Assembly: GCF_015627125.1 (NCBI RefSeq)
Contig: NZ_VTDO01000001.1
Coordinates: 434,001 to 498,000, forward strand
Source: Acinetobacter rathckeae
GTDB lineage: Bacteria; Pseudomonadota; Gammaproteobacteria; Pseudomonadales; Moraxellaceae
Length of the DNA stretch: 64,000 nucleotides
Direction of reading: 5' to 3'
Below, piece after piece: positions 8,800 through 18,607 of this stretch (positions are counted from its first letter, which is position 1; the number at the start of each line of letters is the position of its first letter). A program made the position numbers and the translations under genes. The notes beneath the pieces are model-generated. The model searched no databases, was not told the DNA's origin, and saw nothing but the letters and a program-made list of their open reading frames with translations.

Positions 8800-9738
8800 A
8801 TGTTAAATTTAAAACCATTATCTTTAGTGTATAACCATAAATCAGGGTTTCATGCCAGTCATAACGATGAAGTCTATGAGCAAATGATGACGTTGTTTTC
8901 TTTCTACGGTTTTGAAATTCAAGTGTTTGAATTGAGTGAGCGTAGTCCTATTTCACTGCTCATGAAAAAAATTATTGCACGGCATCAAAAAACTAAGCAT
9001 AAAGGCGTGGTGATTGGTGCAGGCGGAGATGGTACGCTGAACTCGATTGCTTCACATTTAATAGGTACAGATATTCCACTGGGTATTTTACCTTTAGGTA
9101 CGTTTAATTATGTGGCACGTGCTTTAGATATTCCACTTGATCTTATTAAAGCTGCTGAAGTGATTGTCAAGGGTGCACCTCGTGCAGTACATGTTGCACG
9201 TTTAAATGAGCATGTCTATTTAAATAATGCCAGTTTGGGGTTGTATCCTTTATTTATCGAACAAAGAGAGCGTTATAATAAGTATTTGGGGCGTTTCCCA
9301 TTACATGCTTATACATCTGCTTTAGATGTTTTATTAAGAAAATACAAGGCATTAAAATTAGAATTGACCATTGATGGTGTAAAGCACCCCGTCACCACGT
9401 CTTTGGTATTTTTAGGAAATAATCAATTACAACTCAAAGAGCTTAACTTGACCATTGCCGATGCTGCAAAAGAGGGTAAAGTGGCAGGCGTTGTGGTGTC
9501 TAAAAGTGATCGTATATCGCTGATTAAATTGCTGGTCAAACTGTTTAAAGGCAATGTAGAGCATGCAGATGGTATTTGTTTATTTACTGCGGAACATATA
9601 GAAATAAAGTCTGTGCAAGATCAACCGTTGTATTTAGCGATTGATGGTGAGTTAATAGAGGAGTGTTCACCTTTACACATTTCTGTACATAAACATGCCT
9701 TAAATATTATGGTGCCTTATGCTACTTCATCTATCTGA
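8800..9738 (+). CDS. Diacylglycerol/lipid kinase family protein (YegS/DagK-like)
   Basis: Lipid kinase-like protein of 312 residues. The nucleotide-binding signature GAGGDGTLN is near residues 75-83, followed by GILPLGTFNYVARAL, which are the DAGK catalytic-domain hallmarks. This group phosphorylates membrane lipids at the inner face of the inner membrane. ATG 8800 is preferred over an in-frame GTG at 8791, since neither has a strong ribosome site. The gene overlaps the next one by 20 bp, so the two are translationally coupled. Confidence 0.85.
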   Translation: MLNLKPLSLVYNHKSGFHASHNDEVYEQMMTLFSFYGFEIQVFELSERSPISLLMKKIIARHQKTKHKGVVIGAGGDGTLNSIASHLIGTDIPLGILPLGTFNYVARALDIPLDLIKAAEVIVKGAPRAVHVARLNEHVYLNNASLGLYPLFIEQRERYNKYLGRFPLHAYTSALDVLLRKYKALKLELTIDGVKHPVTTSLVFLGNNQLQLKELNLTIADAAKEGKVAGVVVSKSDRISLIKLLVKLFKGNVEHADGICLFTAEHIEIKSVQDQPLYLAIDGELIEECSPLHISVHKHALNIMVPYATSSI

Positions 9739-10483
9739 TTTACACTTTGGTACTGAAAAGAAATCATGCCTTGATGCCATTCGCCTGTTTTGCAAGCAGT
9801 CATCTGAGCTTGAGGCCGTGGTGGTGAGTGGCGATTTAACCCAAAGAGCAAAATTTGCTGAATTTCTTGCATGTAAGCAATTTTTAAAGAGCCTTCATTT
9901 GCCATATTTGGTAGTGCCTGGCAATCATGACATACCGCTTTATCATGTGTGGAAGCGTGTGTTTTATCCATTTACATTTTATGAAGGTTTTTTTGGCCCT
10001 GCTGAGCAAGTGTTAGAGACGAAAAATTTTTATTTAATGGGTTTAAATAGCATACGCCGTCGGCATCATACCAAAGGTGATATTTCATTTGCACAAATAG
10101 AGCAGATGAATCATAAACTAAAAAAAGCACCTGCAAATAAGCTTAAATTGGTTGTCGTGCATCAACCGTTTTATACTCCACGTAAATCACATGGTTGGAA
10201 AGACTGCCCAAAACAAGCAAAACTGGCGTTGGAGCGTTGGGGGGGCTTAGGATTGTTTGGTCTATTGCACGGACATTTGCATCATACTGGTGTATATAAC
10301 TTGACTCAATTATTTGATTTAAATGTGACACAGCCGATATGGGATATTCATGCGGGTACAGCAACTTCATGGCGGTTACGAAAAAATCAGCCCAACAGCT
10401 TTAATACCATTAGTGCAACGGGTGAGGTAAAACACTACAGCTTCCACGAGTTAAAAGGGGTGTATTTAGAAACAGGCTTATAG
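9719..10483 (+). CDS. Calcineurin-like metallophosphoesterase
   Basis: 254 residues with every metal-ligand block of the family in order: LHLSDLHFG (D-x-H), VVSGDLTQ, VPGNHDIP, VVVHQPF and LLHGHLHH. Two divalent metals at these residues would hydrolyse a phosphoester whose identity cannot be told from sequence. The 20-bp overlap with the lipid-kinase gene suggests the two act in one process, perhaps lipid or cyclic-nucleotide turnover (inference). Confidence 0.9.
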   Translation: MLLHLSDLHFGTEKKSCLDAIRLFCKQSSELEAVVVSGDLTQRAKFAEFLACKQFLKSLHLPYLVVPGNHDIPLYHVWKRVFYPFTFYEGFFGPAEQVLETKNFYLMGLNSIRRRHHTKGDISFAQIEQMNHKLKKAPANKLKLVVVHQPFYTPRKSHGWKDCPKQAKLALERWGGLGLFGLLHGHLHHTGVYNLTQLFDLNVTQPIWDIHAGTATSWRLRKNQPNSFNTISATGEVKHYSFHELKGVYLETGL

Positions 10484-11161
10484 AAATATGAGTTTAAAGC
10501 CAGTGTGAGTGATCCTTTGAAAATATAATGCTTTAATTGACTTGGGTGTGTAAGTTGATCTTTAGATTTGAAATGACCTAATAAGGCTGAGCTTAAGTAA
10601 GTGAAACTTAGATTTTTTCTTGAGTACACGTAGTTTAATACTGTGTAAGCGACTGTGGTATGTTTTTATTTCTGTTTAAGAACGTGTGTTCATATATTCT
10701 CGCTTAAGTCATTTTGTAGTTTATTAAAAATTTATTTTAATCATGGTTGATTTTTAGCTATTTGTTCAAGTGAAAATAATTTTTAGAAAAGAATACTATA
10801 TTGATTTTACTTATTATTGGTGAAAGAAGTTTTTACTTAAGATTTAAGTGAAGATACTTTATTTCTAGCGACAGTGCTTTTAGCTAATATTTTTAGTGGT
10901 TCATCAAAGTATTTATGGCATAGAACAAGCATGACTGGTTTGAGTGGGTAGAATCAACCGAGTTTATGTGACCTAAAATGGTAATTTTTGGCATGTGCAT
11001 AAAAAAAAATCAATTAAGCAAAAATTTTTCTTTGTAGCCCTTGAAGCTATTATTTTTACCCCCACCAATTTGACATGAACCTTTGGTAAGTCGTGGTATA
11101 ACACATACTGATATAGCCATGATAAGCCATTTAAAACAGTAAACTGAGTTGGAGTTTTAAA
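10484..11161. other. Long intergenic region upstream of groES
   Basis: Nearly 680 bp of AT-rich sequence without a recognisable gene. No strong terminator follows the phosphoesterase gene. The right end carries the groESL promoter signals. The remainder shows no clear structure. Confidence 0.5.
11040..11067 (+). promoter_or_regulatory. Sigma-32 (heat-shock) promoter of groESL
   Basis: CTTGAA (11040-11045), a 14-bp spacer, then CCCCACCA (11060-11067). This is close to the heat-shock consensus CTTGAAA / CCCCATnT. A TTGACA (11070-11075) and an extended -10-like TGGTATAAC (11094-11102) just downstream may give a vegetative start. Confidence 0.7.
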
Positions 11162-11452
11162 ATGAGCACTATTCGTCCTTTACATGACCGTGTTGTCATT
11201 CGCCGTGTTGAAGAAGAAGCAAAAACAGCAGGCGGTATTTTGCTACCAGGTTCTGCTGCTGAAAAACCATCACAAGGGGAAGTGATTGCTGTAGGTAATG
11301 GCCAAATTACTGAAAATGGTGTACGTGCTTTAGATGTTAAAGTGGGTGATAAAGTACTGTTTGGTACTTATGCAGGTACAACAGTGAAAGTAGATGCTGA
11401 AGAATTATTGATTATGAAAGAATCTGATATTTTAGCTGTACTTACAAACTAA
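11162..11452 (+). CDS. groES: Co-chaperonin GroES
   Basis: 96 residues, the heptameric lid of the GroEL chamber. It begins [19 protein letters not shown], carries the mobile loop [20 protein letters not shown] and ends [10 protein letters not shown], as in other GroES proteins. Ribosome site TTGGAG. It forms an operon with groEL 61 bp downstream behind a heat-shock promoter. Confidence 0.98.
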   Translation: MSTIRPLHDRVVIRRVEEEAKTAGGILLPGSAAEKPSQGEVIAVGNGQITENGVRALDVKVGDKVLFGTYAGTTVKVDAEELLIMKESDILAVLTN

Positions 11453-11510
11453 CATACTATTTTTTTATTAAAAATTCATCTCTTTGAAGTAAACAAAATT
11501 TGGAGTCTAA

Positions 11511-13157
<1,647 letters not shown>

Positions 13158-13212
13158 TATAGTTGATCTAAGTTATTGATAGTGTTTAATTATTATTGAG
13201 TATTATTTAAAA

Positions 13213-13238
13213 CTTACTCACTTTGTTACTCACAAATC
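13213..13238 (+). repeat. Integrase arm-type sites, left
   Basis: Two tandem repeats, CTTACTCAC (13213-13221) and GTTACTCACAAATC (13225-13238). The same TTACTCACAA word occurs near the integrase end at 53324-53374, as expected for arm-binding sites of a tyrosine integrase. Confidence 0.65.
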
Positions 13239-13251
13239 AATAAATCAACAA

Positions 13252-13281
13252 AAAAAAGACCACGTTATGTGGTCTTTTTTT
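13252..13281. terminator. Prophage-supplied terminator downstream of groEL
   Basis: AAAAAAAGACCAC/GTGGTCTTTTTTT stem. It lies between the convergent groEL and the minus-strand excisionase-like gene and replaces the groEL terminator displaced by integration. Confidence 0.8.
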
Positions 13282-13294
13282 TGGTCTTTGCTCA

Positions 13295-13504
13295 TTAACT
13301 TGCTAAGCCTGCTTCTGTGATTGTGATACAAGTTAATACATAACTATTAAGCCAATAGTTCTTACGGCCATCTTTTAGTGGTTGAGCAATTCGTTTATCC
13401 TTTATTCGAAGATATAACTCATTTTCACTAATATTCATTCGCATAGCAAATTCAGCTGTAGATACACGTCGCTCTGTATTTGATAAATCAATCATAAATC
13501 CCAT
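13295..13504 (-). CDS. Excisionase/AlpA-like DNA-binding protein
   Basis: About 69 residues. The stretch STAEFAMRMNISENELYLR followed by DGRKNYWLNSYV has the layout of the winged helix of AlpA/excisionase proteins. It lies next to attL, as the last gene of the leftward operon. In the excised circle it would sit beside attP opposite the integrase, so a role in excision is likely. Two adjacent ATGs (13507 and 13504) are possible, and the second has better spacing to GAGG. Confidence 0.6.
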   Translation of the reverse strand: MGFMIDLSNTERRVSTAEFAMRMNISENELYLRIKDKRIAQPLKDGRKNYWLNSYVLTCITITEAGLAS

Positions 13505-13513
13505 CATTTCACC

Positions 13514-13726
13514 TCACGCATACCGATAACTAATTTCATAAGTTCTTTTCACCCAAGGCTTAAAGCGTTGCTTGTAACAGTCTTTGCAATTCGCTTCTAA
13601 GCTATAGGTACCATCTTTTTTGATACGACCAGTGCCGTAGAAAAACTCTTTCGTAGCAGGGAAGTACTCACCGCAGTGAATACATTGCTTTTCTGTGCCG
13701 AGTTCGGTTTGGATGTATTTAGTCAT
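13514..13726 (-). CDS. Small zinc-ribbon phage protein
   Basis: 70 residues with two CxxC pairs (C15/C18 and C47/C50) that would bind one zinc, with a basic C-terminal part (KQRFKPWVKR). The ATG overlaps the methyltransferase stop by 4 bp (ATGA), so translation is coupled. The size and basic character suggest nucleic-acid binding. The actual role is unknown. Confidence 0.6.
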   Translation of the reverse strand: MTKYIQTELGTEKQCIHCGEYFPATKEFFYGTGRIKKDGTYSLEANCKDCYKQRFKPWVKRTYEISYRYA

Positions 13727-15279
13727 GCCACACCTCTATATTGTTTTTCATGACCAAAGTTGGCCTCAACTAATGCTTGCGATAGTTGAGGGCATACTGA
13801 ATTACCCACCATTCTCGTTTGCTCTGTTTTAGTTAATTTGATTTCATTGCCATGTTCATCTAGTCCTTTCTCAAATACATATGAGTCTGGGAATCCTTGA
13901 GCTTTGAAAAGTTCAACCGGTTGAAGCATGCGAAATCCAATATCTACAATTTGATATTCAATTTCATTTACTTTGACTAACCCAAATCGATCACGTGTGG
14001 GAATAGTTCTTAAAGGTTCATTTACGGAATTTCCATCTTTTTCATTACCGTAAAATGCGGTTAAGAACGCACGAACCTCTGCAAACTGGTTAACAGTAGT
14101 CATCGTATGTAATGGCTCGTTTAAGTCCTGTCCAATGCAGTTATTCTTCATTTTTGATAAATGACTAATAACAAGTGAGTTGTGGTCTTTAGCTGTAATC
14201 GTGTGTACTGGGTCTTTAATAGAACTACCAACTACACCAGTGTAGTTTTTAGCTAAGAAAGCCGAGACCAATCCATGATGGCCACCTGTTGCTATGGTGT
14301 GTAAAGGATTGGCCAACGTGTTACCAGGATGTCCTGAAGTATTAACAACTAAGCTAGGAGCAATCAGAGCATGATGACCGCCTTTTGTTTGAGCACATAT
14401 CGTTCGCAATGGCTCATTAATTGGCATACAACGTTTATTTGATGCATTGGCACATTCTGTTAAAACAGGTGCAATATTATTCACAACAAATGGATCAGGA
14501 TTGTTGAAAACAAACTTTTTCAACCCACCTGCAATACGCTCTAATGTTGCATTAGCCAGTGGACGTGAACGTGTAAAAATACTTGGGCATTCAATAGACC
14601 AATCTATGCATTCAGCTGCAGTACGCCATGGTTTTAATTTACCTTTTTTTACTGCCAAGCTATTTGGATTACCATGTGTTGCTTCAGGCCATTTGATTGG
14701 CAGTCCATCGCGTCTTGCGATTAAGAAAAAGCGTTTACGAATGGTCGGTGATCCATAATCACAAGCACGTAACTCACGATAATCAACTTTATAGCCTTGA
14801 GCTTTTAATGCATTTACAAAGCTGTTAAAGGTTTTACCCTTACTATTTGGGCATGGTTTACCATCTTTACCTAAAGTGCCCCAAGTTTTAAACTCTTCCA
14901 CATTTTCAAGCATGATGACTCGAGGACGAGTTTTTGATGCCCAACGTAGTGCAACCCAAGCAAGGCCTCGTATTTTCTTTTCAACAGGTTTGCCACCTTT
15001 TGCTTTAGAGAAATGTTTGCAATCTGGTGAGAGCCAAACAAGACCCACAGGTTGATTGCTTGTTACTTCAATAGGATCAATATCCCATACACTTTCACAA
15101 TAGTGCTTTGTACCAGGGTGATTGATTCTGTGCATAGCTAATGCTTTAGGGTCATGATTGATAGCAACATCAACCGGGCGATTAAAGGCTTGTTCAATAC
15201 CTGTACTTGTTCCACCACCACCTGCAAAGTTATCGATAATAAGTTCATGAGGGAGAAAATGAGTTATCATCTTACTCAT
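13723..15279 (-). CDS. Phage C5-cytosine DNA methyltransferase
   Basis: 518 residues. Motif I (AdoMet binding) is IIDNFAGGGGTSTGIEQA at about 14-31. Motif IV is WLSPDCKHFS with catalytic C87, the PDC variant common in phage enzymes. MLENVEEF is motif VI and SPTIRKRFFLIARR is motif VIII. Between the catalytic blocks, five degenerate repeats of the form EPLHTI-x-LV occupy the target-recognition region (encoded by roughly 13985-14430). No restriction partner is visible, so this is an orphan enzyme. It probably shields phage DNA from host restriction. It overlaps the upstream gene by 8 bp. Confidence 0.92.
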   Translation of the reverse strand: MSKMITHFLPHELIIDNFAGGGGTSTGIEQAFNRPVDVAINHDPKALAMHRINHPGTKHYCESVWDIDPIEVTSNQPVGLVWLSPDCKHFSKAKGGKPVEKKIRGLAWVALRWASKTRPRVIMLENVEEFKTWGTLGKDGKPCPNSKGKTFNSFVNALKAQGYKVDYRELRACDYGSPTIRKRFFLIARRDGLPIKWPEATHGNPNSLAVKKGKLKPWRTAAECIDWSIECPSIFTRSRPLANATLERIAGGLKKFVFNNPDPFVVNNIAPVLTECANASNKRCMPINEPLRTICAQTKGGHHALIAPSLVVNTSGHPGNTLANPLHTIATGGHHGLVSAFLAKNYTGVVGSSIKDPVHTITAKDHNSLVISHLSKMKNNCIGQDLNEPLHTMTTVNQFAEVRAFLTAFYGNEKDGNSVNEPLRTIPTRDRFGLVKVNEIEYQIVDIGFRMLQPVELFKAQGFPDSYVFEKGLDEHGNEIKLTKTEQTRMVGNSVCPQLSQALVEANFGHEKQYRGVA

Positions 15280-15646
15280 GGTCTTTCTCCACTGCTTCGA
15301 TCAGTGATTTGTGTTTTAGCGACAATTCATATATTTTATCTTTTAGTCTTTCCTTATAATATTCTGTATCCATTATGCCAAACCAGATTGGATCGCTCTC
15401 TAGAAACTCTCCCTTATTGATTATTGACTCAGCTATATGCCCAGGTAATTCTCTCGGCACCAAAACAAACTCACCACTTTCCAGTTTTTCGAGCTTTTGT
15501 TTTAGCTCGTTGATTTCGGCTTGGGCTAGTTCTGCACGTTTTTGCCAAGCTAGCCAACTACATTGTAAAATTGGATTGTCTTCATTAGGTTTAGGTAATC
15601 CAAAGTGTTCAGCAAAAACTCCATATTCTTTCTTTAAATCAGTCAT
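15272..15646 (-). CDS. Hypothetical phage protein with coiled-coil segment
   Basis: 124 residues. A heptad-rich segment (AELAQAEINELKQKLEKLE) forms a likely coiled coil at about 38-56. It is followed by ESGEFVLVPRELP, a phrase often seen in small early-region phage proteins. It lies between the methyltransferase and SSB genes on the same strand. No function is recognised. Confidence 0.5.
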   Translation of the reverse strand: MTDLKKEYGVFAEHFGLPKPNEDNPILQCSWLAWQKRAELAQAEINELKQKLEKLESGEFVLVPRELPGHIAESIINKGEFLESDPIWFGIMDTEYYKERLKDKIYELSLKHKSLIEAVEKDHE

Positions 15647-15657
15647 TCCAAACCCTC

Positions 15658-16347
15658 CTAAAATGGCAAATTATCGTCATCATGGGGTTGTGGCTGATTG
15701 CCATACCCTTGTGATTGTTGAGGTTGGTTGTAACCCTGATTTTGCTGTTGATGCTGTGGTCTATTATTGTTATTTGATTTACGAGTCGCATCACCAACAT
15801 TGATAAGTCGATTTAATACTTTTTCTAATGCTAAAGGCTTGATGGCACGATCAAGAATTTCAGCAGCCATGAAATCTGTACCATATTGAAAAGCAGCATA
15901 GAAATTCATTTGATATCGCCACTCACCGTTTTGGTTTTGGTAGTTTTCACGCTGTAAGAGTAGGCCTATAGGCTTATTATCAAGCTCGGGTGCGACAGTA
16001 CAAGGTTGTTTAACTTTTCCACCTGCATCATAGCTATACTTTTCTAATGTGCGATTTGTTGGTGTTAGGGTTTGAATTTGAGCACATGCCAGTAAAGCAT
16101 TAACCTTGTCAAAACCAAAGATAGGCGTACCATCAGCTTGATGCGTCCAGATCGTAAAGGACGTTGTTGCATCGTTGTCTGCGATGAAGTGGAATTCTAA
16201 ACCTTGTGTTTTTTTTCCACTGTTTGATGTCACAAATTCAACGTGTGAGATTTTCCCTGCATATTTTCCTGTTTGGTCTATACGACCACCACCATCGGCT
16301 TTTTTTGCAGCATCTTGATTAAAGTTAAATTGTTGATAGTTGCTCAT
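15658..16347 (-). CDS. SSB-like single-stranded DNA-binding protein
   Basis: 229 residues. The N-terminal two thirds are an OB-like region (TGKYAGKISHVEFVTSN, GLEFHFIADND). A Gln/Asn-rich linker follows (about 190-220), then the acidic tip DDDNLPF. That tip closely resembles the DDDIPF tail with which bacterial SSB recruits partner enzymes, so convergence or shared descent is likely. The gene is adjacent to a Sak4-like ATPase, and the two probably form a recombination pair for phage DNA. Confidence 0.7.
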   Translation of the reverse strand: MSNYQQFNFNQDAAKKADGGGRIDQTGKYAGKISHVEFVTSNSGKKTQGLEFHFIADNDATTSFTIWTHQADGTPIFGFDKVNALLACAQIQTLTPTNRTLEKYSYDAGGKVKQPCTVAPELDNKPIGLLLQRENYQNQNGEWRYQMNFYAAFQYGTDFMAAEILDRAIKPLALEKVLNRLINVGDATRKSNNNNRPQHQQQNQGYNQPQQSQGYGNQPQPHDDDNLPF

Positions 16348-16361
16348 GATAAAATCCTCTG

Positions 16362-17030
16362 TTAAGCGTTTTCAGTCAGTTGGTTTTGCGTGTTGGTATT
16401 AATGCCCCAGTATTCACAGATAGCGTCATCTACCACTTTTAAATCATTTTCAATATGTTCAGTTTCAAATAAGCCCATCGGTGACTTAACGGTGTTTTGA
16501 CCATTGTTTTGTGTTGTGAAAATATATTGACCATTAGTAACAGCAGTTTGAAGAACAACAGTAACCAAGCCTTCGAGTGTGATTTTTTCATCAAGAAGTT
16601 TTCCAATGGTTTTCATTTTTGTTTTTCCATTGTCGTTTTCTTCTGTATGAGAGAGTACGTAAACTCGTTTATGGTCTGGAAGATTCATTGCGGTCATCAA
16701 AATGTCGTATGCATTTTTAGCCATCTCTGTAAACTTATCGAAGCCTTTTTCCATTGCTCGATTCATAAATTCAGAGGCCATGATGTATTGAAAGTCATCA
16801 ATAATGATGATGTTTTTTGGAGTCTTGGTAAGAAGATTTATGATATTTTCAGCTTTTGTTTGCTTAGTCACACAACCATCATCTTTAGTGAGAGGTTTCC
16901 ATTTTGCTGAACGAAAAGGCAATGGCTTTCTAACTGCCTGAATTAATAAAATATCGTCAGGATTCATATTACGCAGGCTTGTGGATTTACCTGTACCACT
17001 TTGCCCTAAAATTAGTGTTGCTATACTCAT
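16362..17030 (-). CDS. RecA/Sak4-like P-loop ATPase (recombination)
   Basis: 222 residues. Walker A is GQSGTGKST at 9-17 and Walker B NIIIIDDF at 73-80, followed by a polar segment and TTQNNGQNTVKSP near the C terminus. Length and layout fit the Sak4 group of phage single-strand annealing/RecA-like ATPases, which act with an SSB. The neighbouring gene with an SSB-like tip supports this. A more general AAA-family role cannot be excluded. Confidence 0.7.
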   Translation of the reverse strand: MSIATLILGQSGTGKSTSLRNMNPDDILLIQAVRKPLPFRSAKWKPLTKDDGCVTKQTKAENIINLLTKTPKNIIIIDDFQYIMASEFMNRAMEKGFDKFTEMAKNAYDILMTAMNLPDHKRVYVLSHTEENDNGKTKMKTIGKLLDEKITLEGLVTVVLQTAVTNGQYIFTTQNNGQNTVKSPMGLFETEHIENDLKVVDDAICEYWGINTNTQNQLTENA

Positions 17031-17075
17031 TTGTCATTCCTCAGTATTCAGTGTGTTTTGTTGTGAATGGGGTAT

Positions 17076-17414
17076 TTAATCCCCCTTATATCTTCTGTCT
17101 GAGTAGATCTCATACGGCTTTGCAGGAGCAGGAACAACAAAAATACGTTCAGGCTTAGGTGGGCCATAAATCACTGGCTCTTTTTGACCAATAGGGGTCA
17201 TGTTGTCATCTTTGTAGTGACTGTTTTTAACCCAGCAACTTTCTGATTCAACCCAAAAATAGGTTTGACCATTCTCAACTTTCAAGAACACAGTACTGTT
17301 GCCAAGCGTCTTGTAGTGGGTTGCCTCATTTTGCTTGCCTGGATACTTGCCAAACTTAGCCATAAAATCCCAATATGACTCAGTGGTTGGAAATGTTTTA
17401 GCCAATGTATTCAT
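17076..17414 (-). CDS. Hypothetical phage protein
   Basis: 112 residues, aromatic-rich in the middle (GQTYFWVESESCWVKNSHY) and proline-rich towards the C terminus (VVPAPAKPYEIYSD). It overlaps the upstream gene by 4 bp (ATGA) and so belongs to the leftward early operon. No family recognised. Confidence 0.5.
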   Translation of the reverse strand: MNTLAKTFPTTESYWDFMAKFGKYPGKQNEATHYKTLGNSTVFLKVENGQTYFWVESESCWVKNSHYKDDNMTPIGQKEPVIYGPPKPERIFVVPAPAKPYEIYSDRRYKGD

Positions 17415-17716
17415 GCTGCTTTACTCCCAATATTGAGATACAACAAAATGTTTTCAGCCTTTTCGATCTGTTGTTCCATGTGCATGATTTGCAAACAATC
17501 TGCTTGATTATCGGCATTTAAGAAAAAGCGTTGGTTCAATATGAGCTTGTTGTTATCCCAGATCGTTACTAAACAAGACTCTTTGCTGATTTCTACACGC
17601 AAGCCATCAATTGAAATAGCTTTCTTCACAAGCCCTATGGCCATTGATAAAGCCTTTTTCTCAAGTCGGGCAACTTCAACTTCGTACAGTTTTTTAGGTT
17701 CAAACTTTGCATTCAT
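17411..17716 (-). CDS. Hypothetical phage protein
   Basis: 101 residues with alternating helix and strand pattern and no clear motif. It is coupled by ATGA overlaps to the genes on both sides (17411-17414 and 17713-17716). Early leftward operon. Function unknown. Confidence 0.5.
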   Translation of the reverse strand: MNAKFEPKKLYEVEVARLEKKALSMAIGLVKKAISIDGLRVEISKESCLVTIWDNNKLILNQRFFLNADNQADCLQIMHMEQQIEKAENILLYLNIGSKAA

Positions 17717-17901
17717 GAGTTAATCCCCCAAACGATTGATACAGTGACTAGGCAGAGAAAGGCACATAAAGCAACGGCTTTGATGTCGTCCTTTAACTTC
17801 TTGCGAGCATCTTTTTTAAGGCGTTCTTTTTGAAGCTTGAGCAGGTTATGAATGCAGTATTTCTGCATTTCATCTTGCGTCATTTCTTGATCTTGTTGCA
17901 T
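17713..17901 (-). CDS. Small membrane-anchored phage protein
   Basis: 62 residues. The N-terminal half is charged (LQKERLKKDARKKLKDD) and a single C-terminal membrane segment (VALCAFLCLVTVSIVWGI) leaves four residues outside. This is a tail-anchored layout. The ATG at 17901 has a GAGGT ribosome site; a longer frame to 18006 has none. It is the first gene after the leftward promoter, where membrane or host-takeover proteins often sit. Confidence 0.6.
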   Translation of the reverse strand: MQQDQEMTQDEMQKYCIHNLLKLQKERLKKDARKKLKDDIKAVALCAFLCLVTVSIVWGINS

Positions 17902-17920
17902 AATTACCTCGTTCCGATGG

Positions 17921-17959
17921 AAAGCCCGTGGTTGATTTCGACGTCTGCACGGGCTTTTT
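17921..17959. promoter_or_regulatory. Leader hairpin of the leftward operon
   Basis: AAAGCCCGTG and CACGGGCTTT form a 10-bp stem between the leftward promoter and its first gene. The better T-run is on the plus strand, so it may stop plus-strand readthrough or act as a leader structure for leftward RNA. Confidence 0.5.
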
Positions 17960-17976
17960 GTTGTCTTGTTAAAACA

Positions 17977-18065
17977 TATATTCGGATAATCGAACAAATA
18001 AGTCAAGACTTTGTTCGGTTTTATTTGTAATTATTGTTCGGTTTTTGGAATAAGAAGTTTATAAT
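17977..18065. promoter_or_regulatory. Divergent early control region with operators
   Basis: Leftward: TTGACT (-35, 18001-18006 on the minus strand), with an AATATA/GAATAT -10 at about 17977-17983. The palindrome TTCG-N6-CGAA (17981-17994) sits between them. Rightward: a perfect TATAAT at 18060-18065 behind two direct repeats TTGTTCGGTTTT (18011-18022 and 18034-18045). The same TTCGGTT word forms the operators beside the repressor gene at 20083-20104, so the repressor probably controls both places. Confidence 0.6.
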
Positions 18066-18111
18066 ACCCAAAAGAAAGCCCCGCATAGTGCAGGGCTGAA
18101 TGGAGGTTCTT

Positions 18112-18411
18112 ATGACACAAGAGCAAAAATACAACTTAGCATTAGCTCTAATTTCTCAGGGCGTGACTAACCTTAATGATGTACAGAATTTTATTGATGG
18201 ATTGGACTTAAATCACGAGAAAGTATCAGCAAAGGGTTCGGCATGGGTAGGATCGGAAGATAAATCAGATGGTGGTATCCATTTTGACAAAGATGCAGAA
18301 ATAACTATCAGCTGTCCTAAAGAGCATCACTTAAACATTTTTAGCCTTGTTCAAGAATACTCTTTAGATAATGGTTTGGGCGCAGTCAATATTAAAAGAC
18401 AAGCAGTGTAA
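18112..18411 (+). CDS. Hypothetical phage protein
   Basis: 99 residues starting MTQEQKYNLALALISQGVTN at an ATG with a strong GGAGG ribosome site. Its leader has a hairpin (18077-18097) and repressor-type operators over the promoter. It is the only rightward gene between the two control regions, so it may be expressed early after induction. No family recognised. Confidence 0.55.
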   Translation: MTQEQKYNLALALISQGVTNLNDVQNFIDGLDLNHEKVSAKGSAWVGSEDKSDGGIHFDKDAEITISCPKEHHLNIFSLVQEYSLDNGLGAVNIKRQAV

Positions 18412-18415
18412 TCTT

Positions 18416-18607
18416 CTAATATGAAGTCCTAAAATCAACATTACCCACAGGCTTGCTTTTACGCTTGATTTCACTCTTTACCTCTTTGAGTGAATCATTG
18501 TAAGTCTTAACCCAATCATAGCTTGAGGTTGGGTTTAGTTTAGAGTTGTTAGCAAACTTGGCTTTGGTTATTTCTAAAGCTATTGCTTCTATCGTTGCAT
18601 CATTCAT
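18416..18607 (-). CDS. Small hypothetical phage protein
   Basis: 63 residues, basic at the C terminus (EVKSEIKRKSKPVGN). The ATG has a GGAG ribosome site. It is convergent with the preceding gene, stops 5 bp apart. Function unknown. Confidence 0.45.
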   Translation of the reverse strand: MNDATIEAIALEITKAKFANNSKLNPTSSYDWVKTYNDSLKEVKSEIKRKSKPVGNVDFRTSY

